Below are positions 1 to 8,645 of a DNA stretch of 64,000 nt, piece by piece. Numbering within the stretch: position 1 is the stretch's first letter; the number at the start of each line of letters is the position of its first letter. This DNA is from Oryzisolibacter sp. LB2S (lineage in GTDB: Bacteria; Pseudomonadota; Gammaproteobacteria; Burkholderiales; Burkholderiaceae_C), in the NCBI RefSeq assembly GCF_040732315.1, contig NZ_CP160388.1, forward strand, positions 1,637,501-1,701,500, written 5' to 3'. Under the pieces are notes generated by a model, which saw only the letters and a program-made list of their open reading frames with translations, did no database searches and was not told the origin of the DNA. Made by a program: the position numbers and the translations under genes.

Positions 1-519
1 GCCGTAGCTCGCCACGATCTGGCCGATTCGCCCATAGCCCCAGATGCCCAGCGTCTTGCCGCGCAGCACGCTGCCCAGGCCGAAGTTGGGGGGCATGGAT
101 GCAGCGCGCAGCCCCGACTGTTGCCACGCACCATGCTTGAGGTTGGAGATGTACTGGGGCAGGCGCCGCATGGCCGCCATGATCAGCGCCCAGGTCAGCT
201 CGGCCGGAGCCACGGGGGAACTCACGCCATCGGTGACGGCAATGCCGCGCTCGGTGCAGGCCGCGATGTCGATGTGAGGGCCGACACGGCCCGTCTGGGC
301 AATCAGCTTGAGTCGCGGCAGCTTGTCCACGAGCTGGCGCGTGATGTGCGTGCGGTCGCGGTTCAGGACAATGATGTCTGCGTCACGCAAGCGCACCGAC
401 AACTGGCCAAGTCCCTTGACATTGTTGGTATAGACCTTGGCGGAGTAGGGATCGAGCCGTTCCGCGCAATGCAGCTTGCGCACGGCGTCCTGGTAGTCGT
501 CGAGTATTACGATGTTCAT
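1..519 (-). CDS. D-2-hydroxyacid dehydrogenase (partial, C-terminal part beyond the window)
   Basis: The gene begins with MNIVILDDYQDAV at 519 and runs off the left edge after 173 codons. The translation has the N-terminal substrate domain of the D-isomer 2-hydroxyacid dehydrogenases. It then enters the NAD-binding Rossmann domain, where GIWGYGRIGQIVASYG carries the GxGxxG dinucleotide motif at the very end of the visible part. Upstream, TGRVGPHID matches the family's conserved TG-x-G-x-x-xID stretch. The family reduces 2-oxoacids or oxidises D-2-hydroxyacids such as 3-phosphoglycerate or glycerate. The catalytic Arg, Glu and His lie outside the window, so the substrate cannot be assigned. 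It is transcribed divergently from the dioxygenase gene at 824. Confidence 0.85.
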   Translation of the reverse strand, partial: MNIVILDDYQDAVRKLHCAERLDPYSAKVYTNNVKGLGQLSVRLRDADIIVLNRDRTHITRQLVDKLPRLKLIAQTGRVGPHIDIAACTERGIAVTDGVSSPVAPAELTWALIMAAMRRLPQYISNLKHGAWQQSGLRAASMPPNFGLGSVLRGKTLGIWGYGRIGQIVASYG

Positions 520-823
520 TGTCGAATCCATCCGGGCTGTGCTTTCAGTGCGAGGGAGCACCCCTTGGCCCTTGGATGCTGAAGTGCAAGAAATGGCATT
601 GACCGAAGAGGTCGATTGTCGTTGATCGCGGCAGCGTCACGGGTCCGGTGGCGCCCGATCCCGGCGAACTGCGACACAAGCTTACATATTGCCCGCGAAT
701 CCCTGCCGTGCAGACATGTTCGGGTACGTGGCCTCTACAGGTGCTGCGCGTAGTGGCGTGGGCTGTGGCGCGGCATGCCGTGCATGCCCGATCGGCAGCG
801 CCAAAGTCGTTAAGCTGTCAGGT
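520..823. other. divergent intergenic region, no gene seen
   Basis: About 300 bases separate the start of the dehydrogenase from the ATG of the dioxygenase. No convincing coding region, RNA gene or repeat is visible. The region should hold the two divergent promoters. An in-frame reading of the dioxygenase extends back to 689 but has no recognisable protein content before 824. Confidence 0.5.
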
Positions 824-1582
824 ATGGCACACATCAGCTTATGTCCTCCCTACACGCCGGCCAGTCAGGTGGTGCGGCAGTTGCGCGACCGCGGCTATGC
901 CGTTCTGCAGCCCGAGGACACGGCAGCCTGGGCCGGCTGTGATCTGGCCCGACTGCAGGACCTGGCGCCGGACTGGGACGACCTGTCCCCCGACGAGTTC
1001 CTGAAGGACGGCGGTCGCTACCGGCGCAGGCGGCATTCGTGCTTCATCGTCGAAGACGGGCAGGTGGAGCAGGTGCCCCACCGTGCGCATTGGCAGCCCT
1101 TGCAGTACAACGCCCTGCATGGCGGCATGCGGCGCTGGTTTGCGCCCATGCATGAAGAGACCGTGCAGGCGCCGGTGTGGGCGCAGTTGCTGAAGGCCGT
1201 TGCGGCGCTGTCGCAGCAGGTGCTGGCCGACAGGCCCGAGCGCTGGTTCATCGAGGCGCACCAGTTCCGGATCGATACCCAGGGTGGCATCGGACGGCCG
1301 ACACCCGAGGGGGCGCATCGTGATGGTGTCGATCTGGTGGCGGTGTTCCTCGTCGGTCGCCATGGGATCAAGGGTGGTGAGACCCGCATCTTCGAGGCGA
1401 ACGGGCCCAACGGACAGCGGTTCACGCTCGCCGAGCCCTGGTCCGTCATGCTGCTCGACGATGTGCGCATGATCCACGAAACCACGCCCGTGCAGCCCGA
1501 TGGAGTGCAGCATGGCTGGCGGGACACGCTGGTGCTCACATGCCGGCGCGGCGGTTTCCTCGAAGATGCATCCGACAATTGA
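824..1582 (+). CDS. 2OG-Fe(II) dioxygenase family protein (PF10014-like)
   Basis: A 252-residue cytoplasmic protein beginning MAHISLCPPYTP. It resembles the 2OG-Fe dioxygenase family that includes amino-acid hydroxylases and BsmA-type proteins. The iron ligands are probably the His and Asp of GAHRDGVDLVAV near the middle and the His of RMIHETTPV further on. The 2-oxoglutarate-binding Arg is probably in the following WRDTLVLTCRR. The start at 824 is chosen because the upstream in-frame extension to 689 is rich in Cys, Gly and Ala with no domain character. No strong ribosome site precedes it. The substrate is unknown. The gene stands alone, with the stress protein gene 95 bases downstream. Confidence 0.8.
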   Translation: MAHISLCPPYTPASQVVRQLRDRGYAVLQPEDTAAWAGCDLARLQDLAPDWDDLSPDEFLKDGGRYRRRRHSCFIVEDGQVEQVPHRAHWQPLQYNALHGGMRRWFAPMHEETVQAPVWAQLLKAVAALSQQVLADRPERWFIEAHQFRIDTQGGIGRPTPEGAHRDGVDLVAVFLVGRHGIKGGETRIFEANGPNGQRFTLAEPWSVMLLDDVRMIHETTPVQPDGVQHGWRDTLVLTCRRGGFLEDASDN

Positions 1583-1677
1583 TTCGCATCAAGAATAGGG
1601 GCGTCGTCTGACGCCACACTGTGAGTAGCACCGGGTCAATGGCCTGTCATCCGTTTCTGTTTCTACAAGGAGGTTCC

Positions 1678-2118
1678 ATGTTCAAGCACATCCTGATTCC
1701 CGTCGATGGTTCGGAAACGTCCATGAGGGCCGTTGCCAAGGCGGCGGCCCTTGCCAAGGCGTTCGGCAGTGCGGTGACCACGCTGTATGTCATCGATCCC
1801 TATCCGTTCACGGGCGTGGGGGCCGATTTCGCCTACGGTCAGGCCCAGTACCTGAGCGCGGCCACCGCCGAGGCGAACGCTGCACTGGATGCAGCCAAGT
1901 CCGCCATCACCCAGGCGGGGGTGACGGATGTGAGCACCATGGTGGGCGAGGGCCACGCCGTGCACGATGGCATTCAGCGCGCGGTGGAGAGCACTGGGGC
2001 CGACCTCATCGTCATCGGCTCGCATGGCCGGCGCGGCCTGGAGAAGCTCGTGCTGGGCAGTGTGACCCAGAAGGTGCTGAGCGTCGCGCGTGTGCCCGTG
2101 CTGGTCGTGCGCGAATAA
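1678..2118 (+). CDS. Universal stress protein, UspA family
   Basis: A 146-residue single-domain Usp protein (MFKHILIPVDGSETS). The start at 1678 is fixed by an AAGGAGG site eight bases upstream; an in-frame start at 1621 lacks one. The C-terminal half carries GSHGRRGLEKLVLGSV, the G-x2-G-x9-G-S nucleotide-binding signature of ATP-binding Usp proteins. The Asp of IPVDGS near the N-terminus fits the same fold. Such proteins act as cytoplasmic dimers that help cells survive starvation or oxidative stress. The gene is monocistronic, with a perfect hairpin terminator 21 bases after the stop. Confidence 0.93.
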   Translation: MFKHILIPVDGSETSMRAVAKAAALAKAFGSAVTTLYVIDPYPFTGVGADFAYGQAQYLSAATAEANAALDAAKSAITQAGVTDVSTMVGEGHAVHDGIQRAVESTGADLIVIGSHGRRGLEKLVLGSVTQKVLSVARVPVLVVRE

Positions 2119-2138
2119 ACCGCGCTTTGGCACGAACG

Positions 2139-2164
2139 ACAACGGCTCCCGCGGGAGCCGTTGT
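2139..2164. terminator. bidirectional intrinsic terminator
   Basis: A perfect 12-bp inverted repeat (ACAACGGCTCCC at 2139-2150 and its complement at 2153-2164) closes on a 2-base loop. It lies between the convergent stress protein and Bug-protein genes, so it probably terminates both. Confidence 0.8.
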
Positions 2165-2193
2165 TGCGAGGGGCTGACCGGTCTTGTTCGGCC

Positions 2194-3183
2194 CTACTCG
2201 ATCTTGGCGCCGGAGGCCTCGACGATGGCCTTCCACTGCTGATACTCGGACTTGAGCTGGCTGGTCAGTTGCGCCGGCGTCATGGCCTGGGGCTCGGCGC
2301 CCTGGGCCTGGATGGCGGCCTTGACATCGTCCTTGGCGAGCAGCTTGTTGACCTCGCTGTTGAGGATGTTGACCACGGCCGCGGGTGTGCCCGCGGGGGC
2401 GAACACGCCATACCAGGTGCTCACGTCAAAGCCCTTGAAGCCCGACTCGGCCACCGTCGGCACGTCGGGCAGCGAGGAACTGCGCCTGGCCGATGTGACG
2501 GCCAGCGGGCGCAGCTTGCCGGCCTTGATCTGGCCCATGGCCGAGGGCACGGACGACACCAGCAGCTCGACGTTGCCGGCCAGCGCGTCCATGAGCGCGG
2601 GGTTGGAGCCCTTGTAGGGCACATGGCTGAGCCGGATGCCCGCGGCCTTCTCGAACAGGTCGCCGGCGAGGTGGATGGAAGTGCCGTTGCCCGGCGAGCC
2701 ATAGGTGATGGCGCCCGGAGCCGCCTTGGCCGCGGCCACCACGTCGGCCAGCGTCTTGTATTTGGAGTTGACGCTGGTGGCAATCAGCACGGGCGTCCAG
2801 GCCACATGGGCCACGGCCGTCAGGTCGCGGGTCGGGTCCCAGGGCAGGTTCTTGTACAGCCATGGGCCGATGACCAGGTTGTCCTTCTGGCCCATGACCA
2901 GGTCATAGCCCGTGGGGGCAGCCTTGGTGGCCTCGGTGATGCCTATGGTGCCGCCGGCGCCGGGTTTGTTGTCGGCGACCACGGTCCATTGATTGGCCTC
3001 GGTGAGCTTGGCCGCCACGAGGCGCGCGAGGATGTCCGTGCCGCCGCCGGGAGGGAAGGGCACGATCATGCGAATGGGCTTGTTCGGATAGCTGCCTGCG
3101 GCTGGGGCGCCTTGGGCGTAAACGCCGGCACTGCCCAGCGTGCAGGCCAGGGCGGCGAGGGAAAGAAGATGTCTGCGATGCAT
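2194..3183 (-). CDS. Bug/TctC-family periplasmic binding protein
   Basis: A 329-residue exported protein. The first 23 or so residues (MHRRHLLSLAALACTLGS...) form a Sec signal peptide ending at VYAQ-G. The mature part starts with YPNKPIRMIVPFPPGGGTD, the N-terminal signature of the Bug (tripartite tricarboxylate transporter receptor) family. PGAGGTIG and YGSPGNGTSIHLAG are further family motifs. Bug proteins bind carboxylates or related small solutes in the periplasm, often without a TctAB membrane partner nearby, and none is seen here. The start at 3183 is chosen because the upstream extension is repetitive and the signal peptide begins here. It lies 75 bases downstream of bktB on the same strand, with a 17-bp palindrome between them. 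The ligand is unknown. Confidence 0.9.
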   Translation of the reverse strand: MHRRHLLSLAALACTLGSAGVYAQGAPAAGSYPNKPIRMIVPFPPGGGTDILARLVAAKLTEANQWTVVADNKPGAGGTIGITEATKAAPTGYDLVMGQKDNLVIGPWLYKNLPWDPTRDLTAVAHVAWTPVLIATSVNSKYKTLADVVAAAKAAPGAITYGSPGNGTSIHLAGDLFEKAAGIRLSHVPYKGSNPALMDALAGNVELLVSSVPSAMGQIKAGKLRPLAVTSARRSSSLPDVPTVAESGFKGFDVSTWYGVFAPAGTPAAVVNILNSEVNKLLAKDDVKAAIQAQGAEPQAMTPAQLTSQLKSEYQQWKAIVEASGAKIE

Positions 3184-3216
3184 GGATGAACCGGTGAAGT
3201 GGGTCAGGAAGGTGCG

Positions 3217-3251
3217 GGCGCAGCCGCAGCCGCTGCGGCTGCGGCTGCGCC
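3217..3251. terminator. 17-bp perfect palindrome between bktB and the Bug gene
   Basis: Left arm 3217-3233 and right arm 3235-3251 are exact reverse complements with one base between them, built from (GCAGCC)n-like units. It lies just after the bktB stop codon. Such a hairpin would end or attenuate bktB transcription before the Bug gene. No T-run follows on the minus strand, so it may instead stabilise the upstream mRNA. Confidence 0.55.
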
Positions 3252-3257
3252 TGTTGC

Positions 3258-4442
3258 TTACATGCGCTCGAAGATCGCGGCGATGCCCTGGCCGCCGCCT
3301 ATGCACATGGTCACCAGCGCGTAGCGGCCCTGGATGCGCTGCAGCTCATACAGCGCCTTGACGGTGATCAGCGCGCCCGTGGCGCCGATGGGGTGACCCA
3401 GCGAGATGCCCGAGCCATTCGGGTTGACCTTGGCCGGGTCGGCGCCCAGGCCCTTGGTGACGGCGCAGGCCTGGGCGGCAAAGGCCTCGTTGGCCTCGAT
3501 GACGTCCATCTGGTCGATGGTCATGCCCAGCTTCTTCAGCAGCATCTGCGTGGCCGGCACCGGGCCAATGCCCATGGTCTTGGGCTCGACGCCCGCGTGC
3601 GCGTAGCCCACCAGGCGCGCGAGCGGCTTGGCGCCGCGGGCCTTGGCGACGCCGGCCTCCATCAGCAGCACGGCGGCGGCCGCGTCATTGATGCCGCTGG
3701 CGTTGCCGGCCGTGACGGTGCCGTTTTCCTTGACGAACACGGGCTTCATCTTCTGGAAGTCCTCCAGCTTGGCACCGGGGCGGAAATGCTCGTCCTTGTC
3801 GAACGCCACCTCGCCCTTGCGGCTCTTGAGCATGACCGGGACGATCTGGTCCTTGAAGCGGCCCTCGGCCCAGGCGACCTCGGCGCGGCGGTGGCTCTCG
3901 AGCGCCAGCGCGTCCTGCTCCTCGCGCGTGATGCCATGCTCGGCGGCCACGTTCTCGGCCGTCACGCCCATGTGGATGGTGTGGAAGGGGTCGTGCAGCG
4001 CACCCACCATCATGTCCACCATCTTGGTGTCACCCATGCGGGCGCCAAAGCGTGTGGCGAGACTCGCGTAGGGTGCGCGGCTCATGTTCTCGGCACCGGC
4101 GCCGATGGCGATGTCGCAGTCGCCCAGCAAAATGGCCTGGCTGGCGCTGACGATGGCCTGCAGGCCCGAGCCGCACAGGCGGTTGACGTTCATGGCCGGG
4201 GTTTCCTTGGCGCAGCCACCGTTGATGGCCGCCACGCGCGAGAGGTACATGTCGCGCGGCTCGGTGTTGACGACATGGCCGAAGACCACATGGCCCACGT
4301 CCTTGCCGTCCACGTTGGCGCGCGCCAGCGCCTCCTTGACCACCAGCGCCCCCAGATCGACGGTGGGGGTGTCCTTCAGGCTGCCGCCAAAACCTCCGAT
4401 GGCGGTGCGCACACCGCTGACGACTACAACTTCACGGCTCAT
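3258..4442 (-). CDS. bktB: Acetyl-CoA acetyltransferase / beta-ketothiolase
   Basis: A 394-residue biosynthetic-type thiolase that condenses or cleaves 3-ketoacyl-CoA with acetyl-CoA. The acyl-accepting cysteine is Cys90 in NRLCGSGLQAI. The catalytic His lies in SLGHPIGATGA near residue 350 and the second Cys in CIGGGQG near 380. Length, these positions and long identical stretches match what I recall of Cupriavidus necator BktB, which has broad chain-length use and supplies 3-ketovaleryl-CoA for PHA copolymers. A role in PHA or short-chain fatty acid metabolism is inferred, since no phaB or phaC is in view. The SDR gene upstream is separated by a palindromic repeat and is probably a separate unit. 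Confidence 0.9.
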   Translation of the reverse strand: MSREVVVVSGVRTAIGGFGGSLKDTPTVDLGALVVKEALARANVDGKDVGHVVFGHVVNTEPRDMYLSRVAAINGGCAKETPAMNVNRLCGSGLQAIVSASQAILLGDCDIAIGAGAENMSRAPYASLATRFGARMGDTKMVDMMVGALHDPFHTIHMGVTAENVAAEHGITREEQDALALESHRRAEVAWAEGRFKDQIVPVMLKSRKGEVAFDKDEHFRPGAKLEDFQKMKPVFVKENGTVTAGNASGINDAAAAVLLMEAGVAKARGAKPLARLVGYAHAGVEPKTMGIGPVPATQMLLKKLGMTIDQMDVIEANEAFAAQACAVTKGLGADPAKVNPNGSGISLGHPIGATGALITVKALYELQRIQGRYALVTMCIGGGQGIAAIFERM

Positions 4443-4477
4443 GGTTATCTCCTATGGTAGGTGGTTTAAGGGAAATC

Positions 4478-4520
4478 GGGCTCCAGCGCCCAATGGGTGG
4501 GCGTTGGCAGCTATGAAACA
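4478..4520. repeat. AGCTAT-ended palindromic repeat, copy 1
   Basis: An intergenic imperfect palindrome with a GGCTCC-type end, a central GGGTGGGCG and a terminal GGCAGCTAT. It belongs to the dispersed family listed elsewhere in this window and lies between the bktB start and the SDR stop. Confidence 0.65.
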
Positions 4521-4550
4521 TGTAGTGGCAGGCGATGTTTTCACCCCGCA

Positions 4551-5321
4551 TCAGGCCTCGCGGACATCGGCCACGGGCTTGCTGCCAAAGTCTTCGCGCT
4601 CAAGCCATGCCAGCACGCGGGCCGCCGCAGCCTGCGGCGTGCTCAGCGATCCACCCGCCTTGAGGGCTGCAAAGTGTTGCACATCGGGAAAGCCGGCCGG
4701 ATCGGCGCCGCGCAGCTGAACCTGCATGTCGGTGTCGATCACGCCGGGCGCCAGCGAGCAGACCTTGGCGCCATGGGGCTTGGCGGCCTCGTCCAGCGCC
4801 ACGCTTCGCGTGAAATGGTCCATGCCCGCCTTGGCCGCGCAGTAGGCTGCCTGCGACGCGATGGCGCGCCGCCCCAGTCCCGAGGAGATATTGAGCACCT
4901 TGCGCGCCGTCTGCGTCCAGCCCTCCGTGGCGCCCAGGAAGGCCGCCGTGAGCAGCATGGGCGCCTCCAGCCCCACGCGCAGGGCGTTGGCCTGGTCGGC
5001 CAGGTCAGCCGCGCTGGTGCAGGCCGACAGCGGCGCGATGCGTGGGATCACCCCCGCGTTGTTGATCAGCGTGGCGCCCGCATAGCGCGTCGCCGGCTGG
5101 GCCGCCAGCCAGTCGCGCAGCCGCGCGGCGGCCTGGGTGGGCTGGGCGAGATCGACCTCCCATTGCTCCAGCGTGGCGCCGGCCGGTGCGCCGCTTGCAA
5201 GCTCCGGCCGGCTGTGGCGCGACATGCAGACCAGCGTGTGCCCCGGCTGCAGCAGCTGCAGGGCCAGGCCCAGGCCCATGCCGCGCGATGCACCCGTGAG
5301 GATGAAAAGCTGTTCACTCAT
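4551..5321 (-). CDS. SDR family NAD(P)-dependent oxidoreductase
   Basis: A 256-residue short-chain dehydrogenase starting MSEQLFILTGASRGMG. TGASRGMG is the TGxxxGxG cofactor motif, NNAG follows near residue 100, and the catalytic pair is in AAYCAAK with the Ser in NISSG before it. The overall pattern resembles sepiapterin or benzil reductase-like SDRs. The start at 5321 is chosen because the fold begins right after it; the in-frame extension to 5360 adds 13 residues without family character. The substrate is unknown. The gene lies 35 bases downstream of the pseudouridine synthase gene on the same strand. Confidence 0.85.
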   Translation of the reverse strand: MSEQLFILTGASRGMGLGLALQLLQPGHTLVCMSRHSRPELASGAPAGATLEQWEVDLAQPTQAAARLRDWLAAQPATRYAGATLINNAGVIPRIAPLSACTSAADLADQANALRVGLEAPMLLTAAFLGATEGWTQTARKVLNISSGLGRRAIASQAAYCAAKAGMDHFTRSVALDEAAKPHGAKVCSLAPGVIDTDMQVQLRGADPAGFPDVQHFAALKAGGSLSTPQAAAARVLAWLEREDFGSKPVADVREA

Positions 5322-5356
5322 CCCGCCATGGTAGCCGCACATCGCGCCGCGGCTAG

Positions 5357-6013
5357 TCAAAACGGAGGTTGCACATCAAAGGAATACCACCGGCCATGCA
5401 GCGGATGCGCGAAGGCCAGGGCGCAGGCATGCAGCAACAGGCGCGGCGCGCGGGCCTGGGTGGCGGCATCGGCGTACAGCGCGTCGCCCAGGATGGGGTG
5501 GCCCAGGGCCGCCAGATGTACGCGCAGCTGGTGCGTGCGGCCGGTGACGGGTTCGAGCTCGACGCGCGTCGTGTCCGCCGCGTCGTCATGCGCGAGCACG
5601 CGCCAGCGCGTGTGGCTGGGCTGGCCGCGTGCGCCATCGATGACGCGCAGCGGGCGCCGCTCCCAGTCGGCGGCAATGGGCAGGGTGATGTCGCTCCAAC
5701 CCTCGGCGTCGGCGTCGCCTGGTGCGGACAGCCGGCCGCCGACCACGGCCTGGTAGCGCTTGTGCACGCGCCGCTCGGCAAACGCCTGGCTGAGCGCGCG
5801 CTGCATGGCCGGGCCGCGCGCCATCAGCACCAGGCCCGAGGTCGGCTGGTCCAGCCGGTGGACGATGAGCGCATCGGGCCAGCGGGCCTGCGCGCGTGCG
5901 CTCAGGCAGTCCTGCTTGTCCGGGCCGCGCCCGGGCACGCACAGCAGGCCCGCGGGCTTGTCCAGCACCAGCAGGCTGTCGTCGGCATGCAGGCAGGGCG
6001 GCTCAGCGTTCAT
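5357..6013 (-). CDS. rluA: RluA-family pseudouridine synthase
   Basis: A 218-residue protein that isomerises uridine to pseudouridine in RNA. The catalytic Asp is in VHRLDQPTSGLVLMA, the motif HRLDxxTSG. LDKPAGLLCVPGRG near residue 20 is close to the corresponding stretch of E. coli RluA. The length also equals that of RluA (about 219), which modifies U746 of 23S rRNA and U32 of some tRNAs. That specificity is an inference from length and motifs. No S4 domain is present, which argues against RluC or RluD. Its start overlaps the end of the upstream hybrid kinase gene by 11 bases, so the two are probably co-transcribed. Confidence 0.8.
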   Translation of the reverse strand: MNAEPPCLHADDSLLVLDKPAGLLCVPGRGPDKQDCLSARAQARWPDALIVHRLDQPTSGLVLMARGPAMQRALSQAFAERRVHKRYQAVVGGRLSAPGDADAEGWSDITLPIAADWERRPLRVIDGARGQPSHTRWRVLAHDDAADTTRVELEPVTGRTHQLRVHLAALGHPILGDALYADAATQARAPRLLLHACALAFAHPLHGRWYSFDVQPPF

Positions 6014-8183
6014 GGGCCAGGCGGTCGACGGTGGCGCACAGCTCCTGCACATCGTTGGGCTTGTGGATCAGGGCGCGCGCACCCTCGGCCAGGGCGGACT
6101 GCTCGATCTCGGTGGTGACATAACCCGAGGCCAGGGCCACGGGCAGATCGGCCCGTATGGCGCGCGCCGCGCGCAGCAGGTCCAGGCCCGAGTAGCCGGG
6201 CATGTTGTAGTCGGTGACGAGCAGGTCGTAGCGCTCGGGCGCGGCGCGCAGCGCCTGCGTGGCCTCGTGCGGGTCGCTGAAGCCGCTGACCTCGTAGCCC
6301 CTGCGGCGCAGCAGGCGCTGCACCAGGAACACCAGGGCCGTGTCGTCGTCCACGTACATCACATGGCGCGGCCGCTCGCTGGCGCCGGGCGCGGCGGACG
6401 CGGGTGCGGCCGGCGCCGGGGCCGCAGCGGGTGCCGGGCTGCAGGCCCCGGCCACCGCCGCGGGAAAGTACAGCGTGAAGCGGCTGCCCCGGCCGGGCGT
6501 GCTCTGCACGTCGATGCCGCCGCCATGCGTGCGCATGACGCCATGCACCACGGCGAGGCCAAGCCCCGTGCCCTGGCCCACGGGCTTGGTCGTGAAGAAG
6601 GGCTCGAAGATGCGCGACAGCGTGGCCTCGTCCATGCCCGGGCCGTCGTCCTGCACGTGCAGCGCCACATAGTCGCCCGCGGCCAGGCCCAGCCTCTCGC
6701 GCTGGTGCTGATCGGGCTGCGCCACGGTGGCATCCACGTCGATATGGCCGCGCCGCTCGCCAATGGCGTGGATGGCGTTGGTGCACAGGTTGAGCAGCGC
6801 CTGCTCCACCTGGGTGGCGTCGGCCAGCACCGCAGGCAGGTCGGGGGGCAGATGCATGCGCAGATGGATCTCGGGCGGCAGCGTCACGCGCAGCAGGCGC
6901 TCGGTGTCGTGCGCCACCTCCGCAAGCGCCACGGCGCTGCGCTGAGGCGCCTCGTTGCGGCTGAAGGTCAGGATCTGGCGCACCAGGTCGCGTGCCCGGC
7001 GGCCGGCCTTGTCGATCTCCAGCAGGCTCTCGTGCAGCGGTGTGCCCGGCTGGCAGTCGGCCTTGGCCAGCTCCACATTGCCCAGGATGGCGTGCAGTAT
7101 GTTGTTGAAGTCATGCGCGATGCCGCCGGCCATGGTGCCAATGGCCTGCATCTTGTGCGACTCGCGCAGCTGCACCTCCAGCGCGCTGCGGCGCGCCTCC
7201 TCGCGCTTCCTGCCCGTGAGGTCGCGCGCAAACACGGTGGTGGTCTCGCCCTCGGCATGGCGCTCGAACGAGACGCTGATCTCCACGGCCAGCTCGCGCC
7301 CCGAGGCGGTGAGAGCCGTCATCTCGCCCAGCGCGGCCTGGGTCGTGACCTGGGCAAAGGTCAGTATCTGCTGCGCATCGGGCAGGAAGCGGCTCAGCGG
7401 GCTGCCCAGGGCATCGCGCGCGGCGCACTGGAACAGCATCGCGGCCGTGGGGTTGAAGACCGTGATGCGCTCGCTCTGGTCGACGCAGATGATGGCGTCC
7501 AGCGCCGAGTTGATGACCGCCTCCAGCCGCCGCTCGCCCGCGTGCAGTTGGGCGTTGCGCTCCTGCAGCTCCTGGGCGCTGCGCTGCAGCGCCTGGCGCT
7601 CGGCCAGCAACGGCCCCTGGTCGATGACTGCGCACAGGTACTGGACCAGCGGCGTGCCGTCATCCCCGCGGGACTCGATGCGCGCGATATGCAGGTCGCC
7701 CGTGATGCGCCGGTCCGCGTCGATCTGGAACACCACCTCGGTCGCCTCGGCCGTGCCCTCGTGCAGGGCCGTGGCAAACGCGGCCCGCACGCGCGGCGCA
7801 TGCGTCTCGCTCACGAAGGGCATGAGCGCCACCAGCGGGCGATCGCGCTCCGTGGGCTGGAACGAGCGCTGCGCCATGGAATTGGCCTGCACCACCATGT
7901 CGTGCTCATCCAGCACCATGAGAGACAGCGGCACATTGGAGAACAAGGCCTCGAAGCGCTCGGACGCGCTCTCGGCCACGGCCTGGCTGTAGCGCAGCAC
8001 CTTGTTCTGCGCCTCCAGCTCCGCCTGCGAGGCGCGCAGCTCGGCAATGAGCTGGCCCACGGCGCCACTGGCGCGGTTGGGCCCGCGGCGCTCGGGCATG
8101 GCGGCCGGCGCTTGCGCTGCTGCAGCGGACGGCGGCGCCTCGTCGGCGTCGCGCGTCAGAAAGGACAGATCGGGTTGGTCCAT
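6003..8183 (-). CDS. PAS-domain hybrid sensor histidine kinase with C-terminal receiver
   Basis: A 726-residue cytoplasmic hybrid kinase with no membrane segment. Two PAS-like regions lie at about 60-180 and 195-310. The phosphoacceptor His is in GTMAGGIAHDFNNILHAIL near residue 357. The ATPase domain follows, with N-box LLNLCTNAIHAI, DDGPGMDEA and GTGLGLAVVHG. An Ala/Pro-rich linker leads to a receiver domain starting MYVDDDTALVF, with the phosphorylatable Asp in LLVTDYNMPGYSG. An arrangement of soluble PAS domains suggests an intracellular signal (redox, ligand or light). No partner regulator with a DNA-binding domain is adjacent. The FKBP gene lies 21 bases upstream on the same strand and rluA overlaps downstream. 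Confidence 0.9.
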   Translation of the reverse strand: MDQPDLSFLTRDADEAPPSAAAAQAPAAMPERRGPNRASGAVGQLIAELRASQAELEAQNKVLRYSQAVAESASERFEALFSNVPLSLMVLDEHDMVVQANSMAQRSFQPTERDRPLVALMPFVSETHAPRVRAAFATALHEGTAEATEVVFQIDADRRITGDLHIARIESRGDDGTPLVQYLCAVIDQGPLLAERQALQRSAQELQERNAQLHAGERRLEAVINSALDAIICVDQSERITVFNPTAAMLFQCAARDALGSPLSRFLPDAQQILTFAQVTTQAALGEMTALTASGRELAVEISVSFERHAEGETTTVFARDLTGRKREEARRSALEVQLRESHKMQAIGTMAGGIAHDFNNILHAILGNVELAKADCQPGTPLHESLLEIDKAGRRARDLVRQILTFSRNEAPQRSAVALAEVAHDTERLLRVTLPPEIHLRMHLPPDLPAVLADATQVEQALLNLCTNAIHAIGERRGHIDVDATVAQPDQHQRERLGLAAGDYVALHVQDDGPGMDEATLSRIFEPFFTTKPVGQGTGLGLAVVHGVMRTHGGGIDVQSTPGRGSRFTLYFPAAVAGACSPAPAAAPAPAAPASAAPGASERPRHVMYVDDDTALVFLVQRLLRRRGYEVSGFSDPHEATQALRAAPERYDLLVTDYNMPGYSGLDLLRAARAIRADLPVALASGYVTTEIEQSALAEGARALIHKPNDVQELCATVDRLAHER

Positions 8184-8204
8184 GGCGGTCCTGGGTGCTG
8201 GCGT

Positions 8205-8606
8205 TCAGCGCACGTCGAGCAGCTCGATCTCGAACTGCAGCGTCTCGTTGGACGGAATCAGGGAGGTCGAGCCGCGCATGCCATAGGTCGTTGCGGGCGG
8301 GCAGGTGATCCTGGCCTTGCCGCCCACCTGCATGAGCCTGAGCGCCTCGCGCCAGCAGGGAATCACGCGCTGCAGCGGAAACTCCGCCGGCTCGCCGCGC
8401 TGGTAGGAACTGTCGATCTCCTTGCCCTGGGCCGATATGCCGCGGTAATGCACCTTGACCCGGTCGTTGCCCTGGGGCCGGATACCCGTGCCCTCGACGA
8501 GCGACTCATAGACCACGCCGCTGGCCGTGGTGACGGGCGCAGGCTGCGCCAGGGCGGCGCCTGAGACCAGCAGTGCAATGGCGAGGGCCAAGGTGGAGCG
8601 CATCAT
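8205..8606 (-). CDS. FKBP-type peptidyl-prolyl cis-trans isomerase, exported
   Basis: A 133-residue protein with a signal peptide (MMRSTLALAIALLVSGAALA) followed by one FKBP domain. VKVHYRG, GKEIDSSY, FPLQRVIPCWREAL and YGMRG correspond to the strands and loops that line the FKBP active site. It should assist folding in the periplasm. Start choice: two ATGs stand in tandem at 8606 and 8603, and a GGAAA site suits either. The in-frame extension to 8723 has no signal-peptide character and would run through a hairpin. The kinase gene follows after 21 bases. Confidence 0.87.
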   Translation of the reverse strand: MMRSTLALAIALLVSGAALAQPAPVTTASGVVYESLVEGTGIRPQGNDRVKVHYRGISAQGKEIDSSYQRGEPAEFPLQRVIPCWREALRLMQVGGKARITCPPATTYGMRGSTSLIPSNETLQFEIELLDVR

Positions 8607-8622
8607 GATTTCCGCAAACGAC

Positions 8623-8645
8623 AAAGGCCCGATGGTAGGGCCTTT
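8623..8645. terminator. AAAGGCCC hairpin upstream of the FKBP gene
   Basis: AAAGGCCC at 8623-8630 pairs with GGGCCTTT at 8638-8645 around a 7-base loop. It lies just ahead of the FKBP start and downstream of the cassette gene. It could end read-through from the right. The same eight-base arm occurs in the hairpin after gcvP, so the integron cassette sits between two alike hairpins. Confidence 0.55.

Noticed and set aside
5760..8564. A 934-residue open frame on the plus strand
   Set aside because: It is antisense to the pseudouridine synthase, hybrid kinase and FKBP genes. Its translation is rich in Gly, Arg, His and Ala with no domain, a common shadow in GC-rich DNA.
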